Below, one piece after another: positions 1 to 7,015 of a stretch of 7,259 nucleotides of DNA (its first letter is position 1; each line of letters opens with the position of its first letter). A program made the position numbers and the translations under genes. A model generated the notes under the pieces. That model made no database searches. It had not been told where the DNA came from and saw nothing but the letters and a program-made list of their open reading frames with translations. Origin of the DNA: an uncultured Gemmobacter sp. (lineage in GTDB: Bacteria > Pseudomonadota > Alphaproteobacteria > Rhodobacterales > Rhodobacteraceae). The stretch covers positions 1 through 7,259 of the forward strand of contig CALKAA010000346.1 in the NCBI GenBank assembly GCA_937983495.1, in the 5' to 3' direction.

Positions 1-3000
1 GTGCGCGTGGCTCACGAGGCAGGCCTCGAGCTTCGCCTGCGCGGCCAGATCCAGATAGCCGGTGCCGGGGATCAGCGCCTGCCCCGCCTTGGTGCGGTGA
101 CCATCCAGAATCCAGCGCTCCACCGTCAGACGGGTTTCAAACAACCGGGCACCCGTGCGATCATAGGTCGAGGCGTCCAGCATCGGCCGTGACACCGGCA
201 GTTTCGGCGCCTGCACCTGCGCGCCGGTCCGCTCGGCCAGCGCCTCGGCCGCCATGCCGACATCGGCCCAGATGCCCCAGTTCAAAGCCAGCACGCGAGT
301 CTTGCCGCCCGCACGCCCCTGCGCATAGGCGTTCAGATATTCATTCGCCGCCACATAATCCACCTGCCCTGCCGGGCCGGTGATCGTGGAGGTCGAGGCG
401 AACAGAACCATCAGATCAATCGCGCCATCCGGGAACAGGTCATGCAGCACATGGGTGCCGTGCAGCTTGGGCGCAAAAACCGCCTCCACCGCTGCGGGCG
501 ATTTGGTCAGAAGCGGGCCGTCATCCACCACGCCTGCCGCATGGATCACCGCCTTGATCGGCCCAAAGGCCGTTTCACCCGCCGCCACCGCCGCCTTCAT
601 CTCGACCGCATTGCAGACATCGGCGCGCGCCACCATCACCTGCGCACCAAGGCTTTCCAGACGCTGCACCGCCAGAATCCGCCGCCCGATCGGGTCCGCC
701 GCGCCATGGCGGGCCAGATGCGCCGCCCATTGGTCGCGCGGGGGCAAGTCGCGGCGTGCGATCAGCAGGATTTTCGCCTTGGCCTCGACCGCCAGCCGCT
801 CGGCCAGCGTCAGGCCAATGCCGCCAAAACCGCCGGTGATCATGACAGGTGCCCCTTCGGGCAGGGTCAGCGCAGCCTGCGGCAGCGGCAGCTTTTTCAC
901 GCCCCGCTCCAGCCGCTTGTCCCCCCGCAGCGCGACCGTGCGCGTATCGGGGGCGGCCAGCAATTCGTCCAGAACCTGCGCGGCCAAGGCCTGCATCGCA
1001 CCCGCATCCGCCTTGGCGCGCCAGCCCTTCGGGGCCACCGGCAGCACCACATCCAGCGTCGCCACGCTCACGCCCGGAAGCTCACGCGGCATCACCCTGG
1101 CAGGCCCCGCAATCGCGGCCTTTTCCGGGTAGGGCAGCCCCTCGTCCTTCACCTGCGCCGCGCCAGTGGTCACGACGGTCACATGAATCGGGCGCGGCAG
1201 GTTTTCCTCGGCCATCGCCTGCCCCAGGAACATCAGCGCATAGAACCCCGCCTCGATATTGCGGTGGAAGAAGCTGGAGCCGGGGCGGAAGTTTTCCCGA
1301 TCCGTCACCAGCCAAAATTGCGCGATCCGGTCGGGGGCGCGACCATGCGCCACCAGATCCCGGATCAGCGCGTCATAGCCCTCGCGGCCGCGTTCAGGGT
1401 TCAGCAGGTAATTGCCCTCGCCGTCGCGCGCGAAAGCATCGCCCATGCGCACCACGGTCACCGCATGGCCGCCCGCGCGCAGGCCCGCGATCACCGGCGC
1501 GGCCAGCCCGGCCTCATCGGCAAAGACCAGCCAGCTATGCGGCGCGGGATCGCTTTCCTCGATGTCACGGGCACGCCAGACTGGCTGCCAGCCCCATTGC
1601 GCCAGATCCTCTTGCCGCATCGGCAGCGCCTCGGCCTCCACCGCCTGCGGGGCGGCAGGTTCGATGAAATAGGGTTTGCGCTGGAAGGCATAGCTCGGCA
1701 GCACCACCCGGTTGCGCCGCGCCTCGGCCCAGATGGGCGACCAGTCAGGCGTCAGGCCGCAAGCCCAAAGCCGTGCAATCGTGGCAATATGCCATTGATC
1801 ATCCGGCATCTTTTGCTCGGGGTGGCGCAAGGCCTGCACCACCTGCCCCGCCGCCACGCCATTGGCCTGCGCCAATGAGGACAGCGCGCGCCCCGGCCCC
1901 ATCTCGATATAGACCCGGTTCGGCTCCTCCATCAGATGCGCCATGCCCTGCTGGAAATTCACCGTATTGCGCAGATGCGCCACCCAATAGTCCGGGCTGG
2001 TGGCCTGTTCCGCCGTCAGCGCCACGCCGCTGGCATTGGAAATGATCGGGATTTGCGGCGCATGCAGGCGGATCGACCGCAAATAATCGCCAAAGCGCGC
2101 AAGGATCGGCTCCAGCATCCGGCTATGCGCCGCGATGTCGATGGCGATGCGTTGCGTCTCCACCTCCTCGGCGGCCAAAGCCTCAGCCAGCGCGGCCAAC
2201 GCGGCATCAGGGCCGGAAACCACGCAGAGACCCGGCGCATTCACACTCGCCATATCCAGATCGCCGGTCAGGCGCGGGCGCAGCGCGGCCTCATCCAGCG
2301 GCACCGACAGCATGCCCCCCGGCGGCACCGTATCGAACAACTGCCCGCGCAGATGCACCAGCCCGATGCAATCCTCAAAGCTCATGACGCCCGCCAGACA
2401 GGCCGCCGTATTCTCGCCCATCGAATGCCCGATCAGCGCAGCGGGCATCACGCCCCAGCTCTCATACAGTTTCGCCAGCGCATATTCGGCGATCATGATC
2501 AGCGGGAGCTGCACCGAAGGGCGCTTCAACCGCTCATTCGCCGCCGCCTCGGCCCCCGCTTCGGGCAGCCACAGGGCGCGGATGTCGTAATCCAGCTTGG
2601 GCTGCAAGATCGCCAAGCCCCGATCCATCCAATCGCGGAATTCCGGTTCGGTTTCATACAGATCGCGCGCCATGCCCGCATATTGCGCCCCGCCGCCGGG
2701 GAACATGAACACCGCCTCCGGCGCATCCAGATGATCGTGGTTGAACACGCGGCGCGGGTCTTTGCCCTCCAGCAAATCCGCAGCCTCGGCATGGCTGGAG
2801 GCCACCAGAACCCGGCGCTTTTCAAAGGCGCGGCGGCCCTCCTTCAACGTATAGGCCACATCGGCCAGCGGCTGTTCGGGATGCGCCCGCAGATGCGCGG
2901 CGAGGGCCGCCGCCTGCCCATCCAGTGCCGCCTTGGATTTCGCAGAAATCACAAGGGGCTGGAACGGCCAAAGGCTCTCCTCGCTCGCCGCTCGCGCGGG

Positions 3001-4326
3001 GGCCTCTTGCAGCACGGCATGGGCATTGGTGCCACCCACCCCCAGGCTGTTCACACCCGCCCGGCGCGGGCGGCCCTGGTCGTCCCACACCGTCAACCGA
3101 TCATTCACCCGGAAGGGCGAGGTTTCAAAATCAATCGCCGGATTGGGTGCCTCATAGCCCAGGCTGGGCGGGATTTCGCGGTGATGCAGGCTCAGCGCCA
3201 CCTTGATCAGGCTCGCCACCCCCGCCGCCGTATCCAGATGGCCGATATTGGTTTTCACGCTGCCAATGCGGCAGGTGCCCACCGTCTCGGCGCTTTCGGC
3301 AAAGCCTTGCGTCAGCGCCGCCACCTCGATCGGGTCGCCCAGAAAGGTGCCGGTGCCGTGGCATTCCACATAATCCACCGTATCCGAGGTGACCCCCGCC
3401 ACCGCCTGCGCCTCGGCGATGCAACGTGCCTGCCCCTCGACCGAAGGTGCCAGATAGCCCGCCTTGGCCGCGCCGTCATTATTGACCGCCGAGCCCTTGA
3501 GCATCGCCCAGATATGATCGCCATCGCGGATCGCATCCACCGCGCGGCGCAGCACCACACAGCCCGCGCCCGAGCCGAACACCGTGCCCTGCGCGCGATG
3601 GTCAAAGGCGTGGCAATGGCCATCGGGCGACAGGATCTCGCCCTCATTGAACACATAGCCCCGGCCATGCGGCAGCTCGATGGTGACACCCCCCGCCAAG
3701 GCCATATCGCACTCGCCGCTCAGCAGCGCCTGCGCCGCATAATGCACCGCCACAAGGCTGGTGGAGCAAGCCGTCTGCACATTGATCGAAGGGCCTTTCA
3801 GATCAAGGATATGGCTGACCCGGGTGGCCAGAAAATCCTTGTCGTTCCCGGTATGGCGCAGCAGGAACATGCCGGTGTTTTCCACCAGATCGCGGTTGGA
3901 ACACAGGTTGAAATAGAAATACGACCCCATGCCACAGCCGGCATAAACGCCAATGGGGCCCTTGAACCCCTCGGGCGTGTGGCCGGCATTCTCCATCGCC
4001 TCCCAGGCCACTTCCATGAACTGCCGGTGCTGCGGATCGAGGATCGCGGCCTCTTTCGGCGAAAAGCCAAAGAAATCGGCGTCGAAATGCTCGAATTTGT
4101 CCAGGATCGCGGCAGCGGGCACAAAGTTGCGCTGGCGCATCCGGGCCGGGCTTTCGCCATTGGCCAGCAATTCGGCCTCTGACAGGTGGCGGATGCTCTC
4201 CACGCCCGCGCGCAGATTTTCCCAATAGTCAACAATCGAGGCCGCACCGGGCAGATGCGCCGCCATGCCGACAATCGCAATATCCGTCTCTGCGACCTCG
4301 TGCCGATCCACCGCCCGATCCGTCAT
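1..4326 (-). CDS. Type I polyketide/fatty-acid synthase, KS-AT-KR-DH, C-terminus beyond window
   Basis: This multidomain synthase would build an acyl or polyketide chain in the cytoplasm. The frame is open for 1,442 codons and runs off at base 1. KS (about residues 14-443) has VQTACSTS with Cys187, VECHGTGT with His323, NIGHLD with His363 and the closing GGTNAH. AT (about 540-830) has FPGGGAQ at 542, GHSMGE with Ser635, Arg660 and IAAH with His734. A post-AT linker ends in LPSYAFQRKPYF near 876. KR has a structural half (about 895-1150), then TGGFGGIG at 1164, V-D-D at 1267-1269 (B-type signature) and the Lys1287/Ser1311/Tyr1324/Asn1328 set. DH begins near 1390 with His1410, Gly1415 and Pro1420. 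KR before DH is unusual, and no ACP motif is seen. ATG at 4326 is preferred because AGGG lies five bases upstream; ATG 4329 and GTG 4332 are alternatives. The neighbours suggest a lipid or acyl part of a surface glycan. The family call is firm; the product is unknown. Confidence 0.95.
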   Translation of the reverse strand, partial: MTDRAVDRHEVAETDIAIVGMAAHLPGAASIVDYWENLRAGVESIRHLSEAELLANGESPARMRQRNFVPAAAILDKFEHFDADFFGFSPKEAAILDPQHRQFMEVAWEAMENAGHTPEGFKGPIGVYAGCGMGSYFYFNLCSNRDLVENTGMFLLRHTGNDKDFLATRVSHILDLKGPSINVQTACSTSLVAVHYAAQALLSGECDMALAGGVTIELPHGRGYVFNEGEILSPDGHCHAFDHRAQGTVFGSGAGCVVLRRAVDAIRDGDHIWAMLKGSAVNNDGAAKAGYLAPSVEGQARCIAEAQAVAGVTSDTVDYVECHGTGTFLGDPIEVAALTQGFAESAETVGTCRIGSVKTNIGHLDTAAGVASLIKVALSLHHREIPPSLGYEAPNPAIDFETSPFRVNDRLTVWDDQGRPRRAGVNSLGVGGTNAHAVLQEAPARAASEESLWPFQPLVISAKSKAALDGQAAALAAHLRAHPEQPLADVAYTLKEGRRAFEKRRVLVASSHAEAADLLEGKDPRRVFNHDHLDAPEAVFMFPGGGAQYAGMARDLYETEPEFRDWMDRGLAILQPKLDYDIRALWLPEAGAEAAANERLKRPSVQLPLIMIAEYALAKLYESWGVMPAALIGHSMGENTAACLAGVMSFEDCIGLVHLRGQLFDTVPPGGMLSVPLDEAALRPRLTGDLDMASVNAPGLCVVSGPDAALAALAEALAAEEVETQRIAIDIAAHSRMLEPILARFGDYLRSIRLHAPQIPIISNASGVALTAEQATSPDYWVAHLRNTVNFQQGMAHLMEEPNRVYIEMGPGRALSSLAQANGVAAGQVVQALRHPEQKMPDDQWHIATIARLWACGLTPDWSPIWAEARRNRVVLPSYAFQRKPYFIEPAAPQAVEAEALPMRQEDLAQWGWQPVWRARDIEESDPAPHSWLVFADEAGLAAPVIAGLRAGGHAVTVVRMGDAFARDGEGNYLLNPERGREGYDALIRDLVAHGRAPDRIAQFWLVTDRENFRPGSSFFHRNIEAGFYALMFLGQAMAEENLPRPIHVTVVTTGAAQVKDEGLPYPEKAAIAGPARVMPRELPGVSVATLDVVLPVAPKGWRAKADAGAMQALAAQVLDELLAAPDTRTVALRGDKRLERGVKKLPLPQAALTLPEGAPVMITGGFGGIGLTLAERLAVEAKAKILLIARRDLPPRDQWAAHLARHGAADPIGRRILAVQRLESLGAQVMVARADVCNAVEMKAAVAAGETAFGPIKAVIHAAGVVDDGPLLTKSPAAVEAVFAPKLHGTHVLHDLFPDGAIDLMVLFASTSTITGPAGQVDYVAANEYLNAYAQGRAGGKTRVLALNWGIWADVGMAAEALAERTGAQVQAPKLPVSRPMLDASTYDRTGARLFETRLTVERWILDGHRTKAGQALIPGTGYLDLAAQAKLEACLVSHAH

Positions 4327-4344
4327 CATCACCCTGCACTTCCC
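4324..4344 (-). promoter_or_regulatory. Ribosome binding site and start region of the synthase gene
   Basis: On the minus strand AGGG (4335-4332) is followed by TGATG and then ATG at 4326, a good 5-base spacing. ATG at 4329 would leave only two bases. A second purine run, GGGAAG (4344-4339), could instead serve GTG 4332 or ATG 4329. All three starts are in the same frame and change the protein by at most two residues. The first KS-like residues (TDIAIVGMA) begin at residue 14, so no upstream start is needed. Confidence 0.55.
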
Positions 4345-4367
4345 GTCACGTCTGCCACAAATCGCCA

Positions 4368-4389
4368 CAAGCCCCGAAAATGGGGTTTG
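4368..4389. repeat. Stem-loop in the putative leader of the synthase transcript
   Basis: CAAGCCCC (4368-4375) can pair with GGGGTTTG (4382-4389) around a 6-base loop: eight pairs, one of them a G-T wobble. On the minus strand it lies about 40 bases upstream of the synthase ATG. No T-run follows on either strand, so it does not look like an intrinsic terminator. It could be a leader hairpin, or the residue of an attenuator, or have no role. Confidence 0.3.
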
Positions 4390-4414
4390 GCAAGCGCCAG
4401 TCCAATATGGGGAT

Positions 4415-4425
4415 TTTACCGTAAA
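4415..4425. repeat. Perfect 11-base palindrome TTTAC-C-GTAAA, possible operator
   Basis: The arms TTTAC and GTAAA are perfect inverted repeats around a single central base. It lies about 90 bases upstream of the synthase start and overlaps the minus-strand hexamer TAAAAT, which matches the bacterial -10 consensus at five of six positions. A dyad on a -10 element is a typical place for a repressor to bind. The arms are short and could occur by chance, so this is a candidate only. Confidence 0.25.
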
Positions 4426-4541
4426 GGAACCCTTCACGATACCCGAGGGGTAATGCCGCGCCGATCATCCCCCCGCAAGGGACAATGCCACAGATCCGCC
4501 ACATTCACGCCTGAATACCCGCCCGATTGCGGCAAAACGGG

Positions 4542-5531
4542 CTACCAATGCCCGGCGCCGGTGCCGCGCGCCATGCGGATTTGCGCCAGAACATAAACAA
4601 TCAGATCAAAGCCGAAACCCGCCACCAGCAGCAAAATTCCCTTTGGTCGCAACAGCCTGCGCGGAGTGCGCAGCAGATTCTGGCTGCGCTTGATCAGAAA
4701 ATGCAGCGGCACCCAACCATCGGGAAAGCGCGGCAACTGCGCGCGGATCACCGCCGCCAACCAACCCTCCTGCCCCGCCGCCTGCCGCAGCAGATCGGCG
4801 CGGGCAGCGCTTGGTGCCGCACGGATTGTTTCAAATGCCGCCATATTGATCGCCGAGCCAATGACGATCCGCACCTGATGCCGGATCAGCGCCGGGATCG
4901 TGCGCTCTGATTCGTAGATATGCCAGACATCCGCGCCGTCAATCCGGGCCATATCCTCGGGCACCGTCAGCGCATCGGTCAGCACCATGGCGCGCAGGAA
5001 CCCATCCTCCACCGGCAGGCCAATCGGCAGCCAATGCGCCCGCGCCCGCGCGGCAGGCATCGCATAAAGCTGGCCGCAAATCGCCTTCTGCCAATCGTCC
5101 AGCGTGCCGCCCGCCATGGCGATCAGCCGGTCTTGCCAGCCCAGACCCTCGGGCCGGGCCTGAATATCCTTCACCGGGCGCGAGTTCATCACATGCAGCG
5201 CCGGGTTCGCCTGCAACCCCGCCACCAGCCGCGCCAGCGCATCCGGTTCGGGCAATTCAATATCGGCATCGGCAAAGATCAGCACCTCGGCATCAGGGCG
5301 TGACAGGTCATGCACAAACCGGTTCCAGGTCCGGCTTTTACCGCCCTCCGGCAGATTGGCCACCTCGGCCCCTGCGGCTGTGGCCCGCGCCGCCGTGTCA
5401 TCGCGGCAACCATTGGCCAGCACCAGAATCCGCAGGTCCAGCCCCGGCACCGCCTGTGCCCGCAGCGCGCTGACAACAGCAGCAATCCCCGCCGCCTCGT
5501 CATGCGCAAAGACGCCAAGATCGACCTTCAT
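4542..5531 (-). CDS. Family 2 (GT-A fold) glycosyltransferase with C-terminal membrane helix
   Basis: It probably transfers a sugar from a nucleotide-sugar donor to a growing lipid-linked or surface glycan at the inner face of the cytoplasmic membrane. The 329-residue protein opens with a GT-A-like strand (VDLGVFAHDEA), followed by ANGCRDDT (39-46), equivalent to the NGSxDxT donor-binding loop. GGKSRTWN (63-70) matches the GKxxAxN element, and FADADIELP carries the DxD metal-binding motif (D88, D90). VEDGFL (E175, D176) fits the usual catalytic-base position. The typical QxxRW of processive enzymes is missing; only HQVRI (218-222) lies in that area, so single-sugar transfer is more likely than a synthase role. 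A hydrophobic helix at about 298-318 should anchor it. Its ATG follows the previous stop by ten bases, so co-translation with the polymerase-like gene is likely. Donor and acceptor cannot be told from sequence. Confidence 0.9.
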   Translation of the reverse strand: MKVDLGVFAHDEAAGIAAVVSALRAQAVPGLDLRILVLANGCRDDTAARATAAGAEVANLPEGGKSRTWNRFVHDLSRPDAEVLIFADADIELPEPDALARLVAGLQANPALHVMNSRPVKDIQARPEGLGWQDRLIAMAGGTLDDWQKAICGQLYAMPAARARAHWLPIGLPVEDGFLRAMVLTDALTVPEDMARIDGADVWHIYESERTIPALIRHQVRIVIGSAINMAAFETIRAAPSAARADLLRQAAGQEGWLAAVIRAQLPRFPDGWVPLHFLIKRSQNLLRTPRRLLRPKGILLLVAGFGFDLIVYVLAQIRMARGTGAGHW

Positions 5532-5543
5532 GCCGCCCCCCTC
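5532..5543 (-). promoter_or_regulatory. Ribosome binding site overlapping the upstream stop codon
   Basis: On the minus strand the stop TGA of the membrane protein reads directly into GGGGGG, giving a GAGGGG Shine-Dalgarno core (5543-5538) ahead of the glycosyltransferase ATG at 5531. Sharing bases between the stop and the ribosome binding site is typical of translationally coupled operon partners. It also fixes the ATG at 5531 as the start. Confidence 0.7.
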
Positions 5544-6957
5544 AAATCACCGTGCGCCCCGCCTTGGGGTGCCATTGCGCCGCAATATCCGCCGCCTTGT
5601 CCAGCTTGCGCTGCCGCGCCAAGGCCTCGGCCTGCCCCATCAGCGCCCCCGCCATCAGCCATGTGAAGGGGATCAGCGTGCCATTGGGCAGCAGGTCCAG
5701 CAGATTGGCCGCGAAGATCAGGCTGAGCGAGGCCATCCAGGGCGACACCGGGCTGCGCTGCGACCAGACCTCGCGCCCCAGCAGCAAAAGCGGCAGCACC
5801 AGCAGCCCGAACTGCGCGATATAGCCGGTCCAGCCATAAATCCCCATGGTGATGATCCACATGCCATCGGCGATGTTCGAGCGGCCAGTGACCTCATCAT
5901 ACACCATATTGCGGCCATACCCGCCCCAACCAAACAAGATCTTGCGTTCGGCATGGGCCAGCAGCAGCTCCTCATTATCCAGCCGGAACTGGAACGAGGC
6001 CGCGCGGTCGGCCGAGAATTTGGCGGCAAATTCGGTCACCTCATGCATGGGGATCAGATGCGCGCCCCGCAGGATCGGATAGGTCATCACCAGCACCGCC
6101 ACCGCCGAGGCCATCAGCACCTGCCAGCGCCGGGGGGCCATCAGCATCACAGGGATCAGCACGGCTGAATAGACAATCGCCCCCATGCTTTTGCAGGCCG
6201 CCACCATCGCCAGCAGATACAGCGTCACCGCGCCTTGTTTCGGGCGCCGCAAGGCTGGCCCCACCTTGAATATCGTCGCCGCCGCCAGCACCGCCATGAA
6301 GGCGAAAAACGCCACCCAAAGCCCATGCGGCATGAATACGATGGGCCGATAGCCCCCCGCCCGCACCGTTTGCCAGAAGTCATGCTGGAAATACCCGTAA
6401 ATCCATACATTCATCTGCGGCGAAAGCTGGGTCTCGATCAGCATCGGCACCGAATAGATCAGCCCCGCCGTCACCAGCGCCAGCAGCAGGTTCCGCATGG
6501 CATCCTCACTCGCCAGATAGCGGCGGGCCAGGAAGAACGGCAGAATTTCAATACCTTGGTTGATAACCGCAGCCAGGCTGTCATAAATCCGCATGCCCTG
6601 GATCACCTCGCGCGGGCCCTTCGGGATCGGCTCGCCATTGGTCAGCACCGTGGCAAAGGGCGACAGCACAAACACCACCAGCAGGCAGCGCCCGATCCAG
6701 CTTTGCGGGATGAAGGACAGGCGGTCCTTCAACACGAACAGCACCATCACCACGCCCAGCAAACCGGGCAGCGAATCCTTGCTGACATCGGGCACCACCG
6801 GCAGGTCGATCTTCAGCAACGGCGGCAGCAGCATATAGGCACCCAGAACCGTCCAGATCAGCGCGCGGTCCGGCGTCATCTTGCGGAAGAACAGATAGGT
6901 GACCAGCGGCCAACTGAGCAGCACAAGCCAGGCAATCGGGTTGGGCGTGATATACAT
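5542..6957 (-). CDS. Polytopic membrane protein, O-antigen polymerase/ligase-like (Wzy/WaaL type)
   Basis: It is likely to polymerise or ligate glycan units at the periplasmic face of the inner membrane. The 471-residue protein has about eleven or twelve hydrophobic segments (for example 8-24, 31-48, 62-77, 90-107, 153-172, 211-231, 258-273, 280-297, 378-394, 406-420, 428-444), fitting the family. A larger hydrophilic loop (about 298-365) contains R325, H335, R338 and the glycine-rich FGWGGYGRN (342-350), resembling the loop element R...fGxGxgn of Wzy/WaaL proteins. After it, DGMW (364-367) with G372, G375 and G378 corresponds to the segment where WaaL-type ligases usually have HN, so a polymerase-like role is somewhat favoured. 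R204-P205 and H211-G212 precede a membrane segment, as in the RxxG...PN region of these proteins. GAGGA sits five bases before the ATG. These families are poorly conserved in sequence, so the class is likely but the exact reaction is uncertain. Confidence 0.75.
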   Translation of the reverse strand: MYITPNPIAWLVLLSWPLVTYLFFRKMTPDRALIWTVLGAYMLLPPLLKIDLPVVPDVSKDSLPGLLGVVMVLFVLKDRLSFIPQSWIGRCLLVVFVLSPFATVLTNGEPIPKGPREVIQGMRIYDSLAAVINQGIEILPFFLARRYLASEDAMRNLLLALVTAGLIYSVPMLIETQLSPQMNVWIYGYFQHDFWQTVRAGGYRPIVFMPHGLWVAFFAFMAVLAAATIFKVGPALRRPKQGAVTLYLLAMVAACKSMGAIVYSAVLIPVMLMAPRRWQVLMASAVAVLVMTYPILRGAHLIPMHEVTEFAAKFSADRAASFQFRLDNEELLLAHAERKILFGWGGYGRNMVYDEVTGRSNIADGMWIITMGIYGWTGYIAQFGLLVLPLLLLGREVWSQRSPVSPWMASLSLIFAANLLDLLPNGTLIPFTWLMAGALMGQAEALARQRKLDKAADIAAQWHPKAGRTVI

Positions 6958-6962
6958 GCGCG

Positions 6963-6967
6963 TCCTC
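6963..6967 (-). promoter_or_regulatory. Ribosome binding site GAGGA for the membrane protein gene
   Basis: GAGGA on the minus strand, followed by CGCGC and then ATG at 6957. The strong match and 5-base spacing support this ATG as the start. Confidence 0.7.
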
Positions 6968-6971
6968 AGCC

Positions 6972-6991
6972 GGGCCGTCGGCCCAAGGGCC
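6972..6991. repeat. Overlapping inverted repeats GGGCC / GGCCC / GGGCC
   Basis: Three 5-base arms lie in a row: GGGCC (6972-6976), GGCCC (6980-6984) and GGGCC (6987-6991). The middle arm can pair with either neighbour, with loops of three or two bases, so two hairpins exclude each other. They sit in the 58-base gap between the acyltransferase stop and the ribosome binding site of the membrane protein gene. There is no T-run, so termination is not supported. In GC-rich DNA this may be chance. Confidence 0.3.
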
Positions 6992-7015
6992 GCCAGTGTA
7001 GCACCGCCCCCCGCA

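Larger units (their letters stand above)
4330..4541. other. 212-base intergenic region ahead of the synthase gene
   Basis: This is the only sizeable gap in the window. It separates the glycosyltransferase stop (TAG, 4544-4542) from the synthase start. It is less GC-rich than its flanks around 4400-4425. It holds an 11-base perfect palindrome (4415-4425) overlapping a -10-like TAAAAT on the minus strand (4418-4413), and a GC-rich stem-loop (4368-4389). No convincing -35 box stands 16-18 bases upstream of TAAAAT. A 52-codon minus-strand frame (4504-4346) also fills most of the gap but has poor coding character. The gap is long enough for an independent promoter of the synthase gene; this is inference. 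Confidence 0.5.

Noticed and set aside
442..1878. Long open frame on the plus strand opposite the synthase (478 codons)
   Set aside because: It is the exact antisense register of the synthase codons. It stays open because the synthase uses no TTA or CTA and almost no TCA codons. The peptide is rich in His, Arg and Gln with no recognisable domain, while the minus-strand frame has clear KR and AT-linker motifs.
3763..3780. Non-elongating KS (KSQ-type or inactive)
   Set aside because: The active Cys187 is present in TACSTS, and both histidines (323, 363) have normal spacing. The Gln in VQTACSTS is three residues before the Cys and is common in active KS domains.
1936..4182. Very long plus-strand open frame (748 codons) opposite KS and AT
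   Set aside because: Same antisense effect. It ends only where the synthase uses TCA (4180-4182), as the frame before it ends at another TCA (1876-1878). KS and AT catalytic motifs prove the minus strand is coding.
1..4326. Enediyne PKS (PKSE) or PUFA synthase identity
   Set aside because: Both show KR before DH, but both have ACP domain(s) between AT and KR, and no phosphopantetheine serine motif is visible there. The surrounding glycan genes also do not fit.
1..4326. Frameshift or pseudogene in the synthase
   Set aside because: Every minus-strand codon from 4326 to 1 was scanned for stops and none was found. Domains follow in one frame with intact catalytic residues.
4368..4389. Intrinsic terminator for the glycosyltransferase gene
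   Set aside because: There is no run of T after the stem on the minus strand, and it lies about 150 bases past the stop codon.
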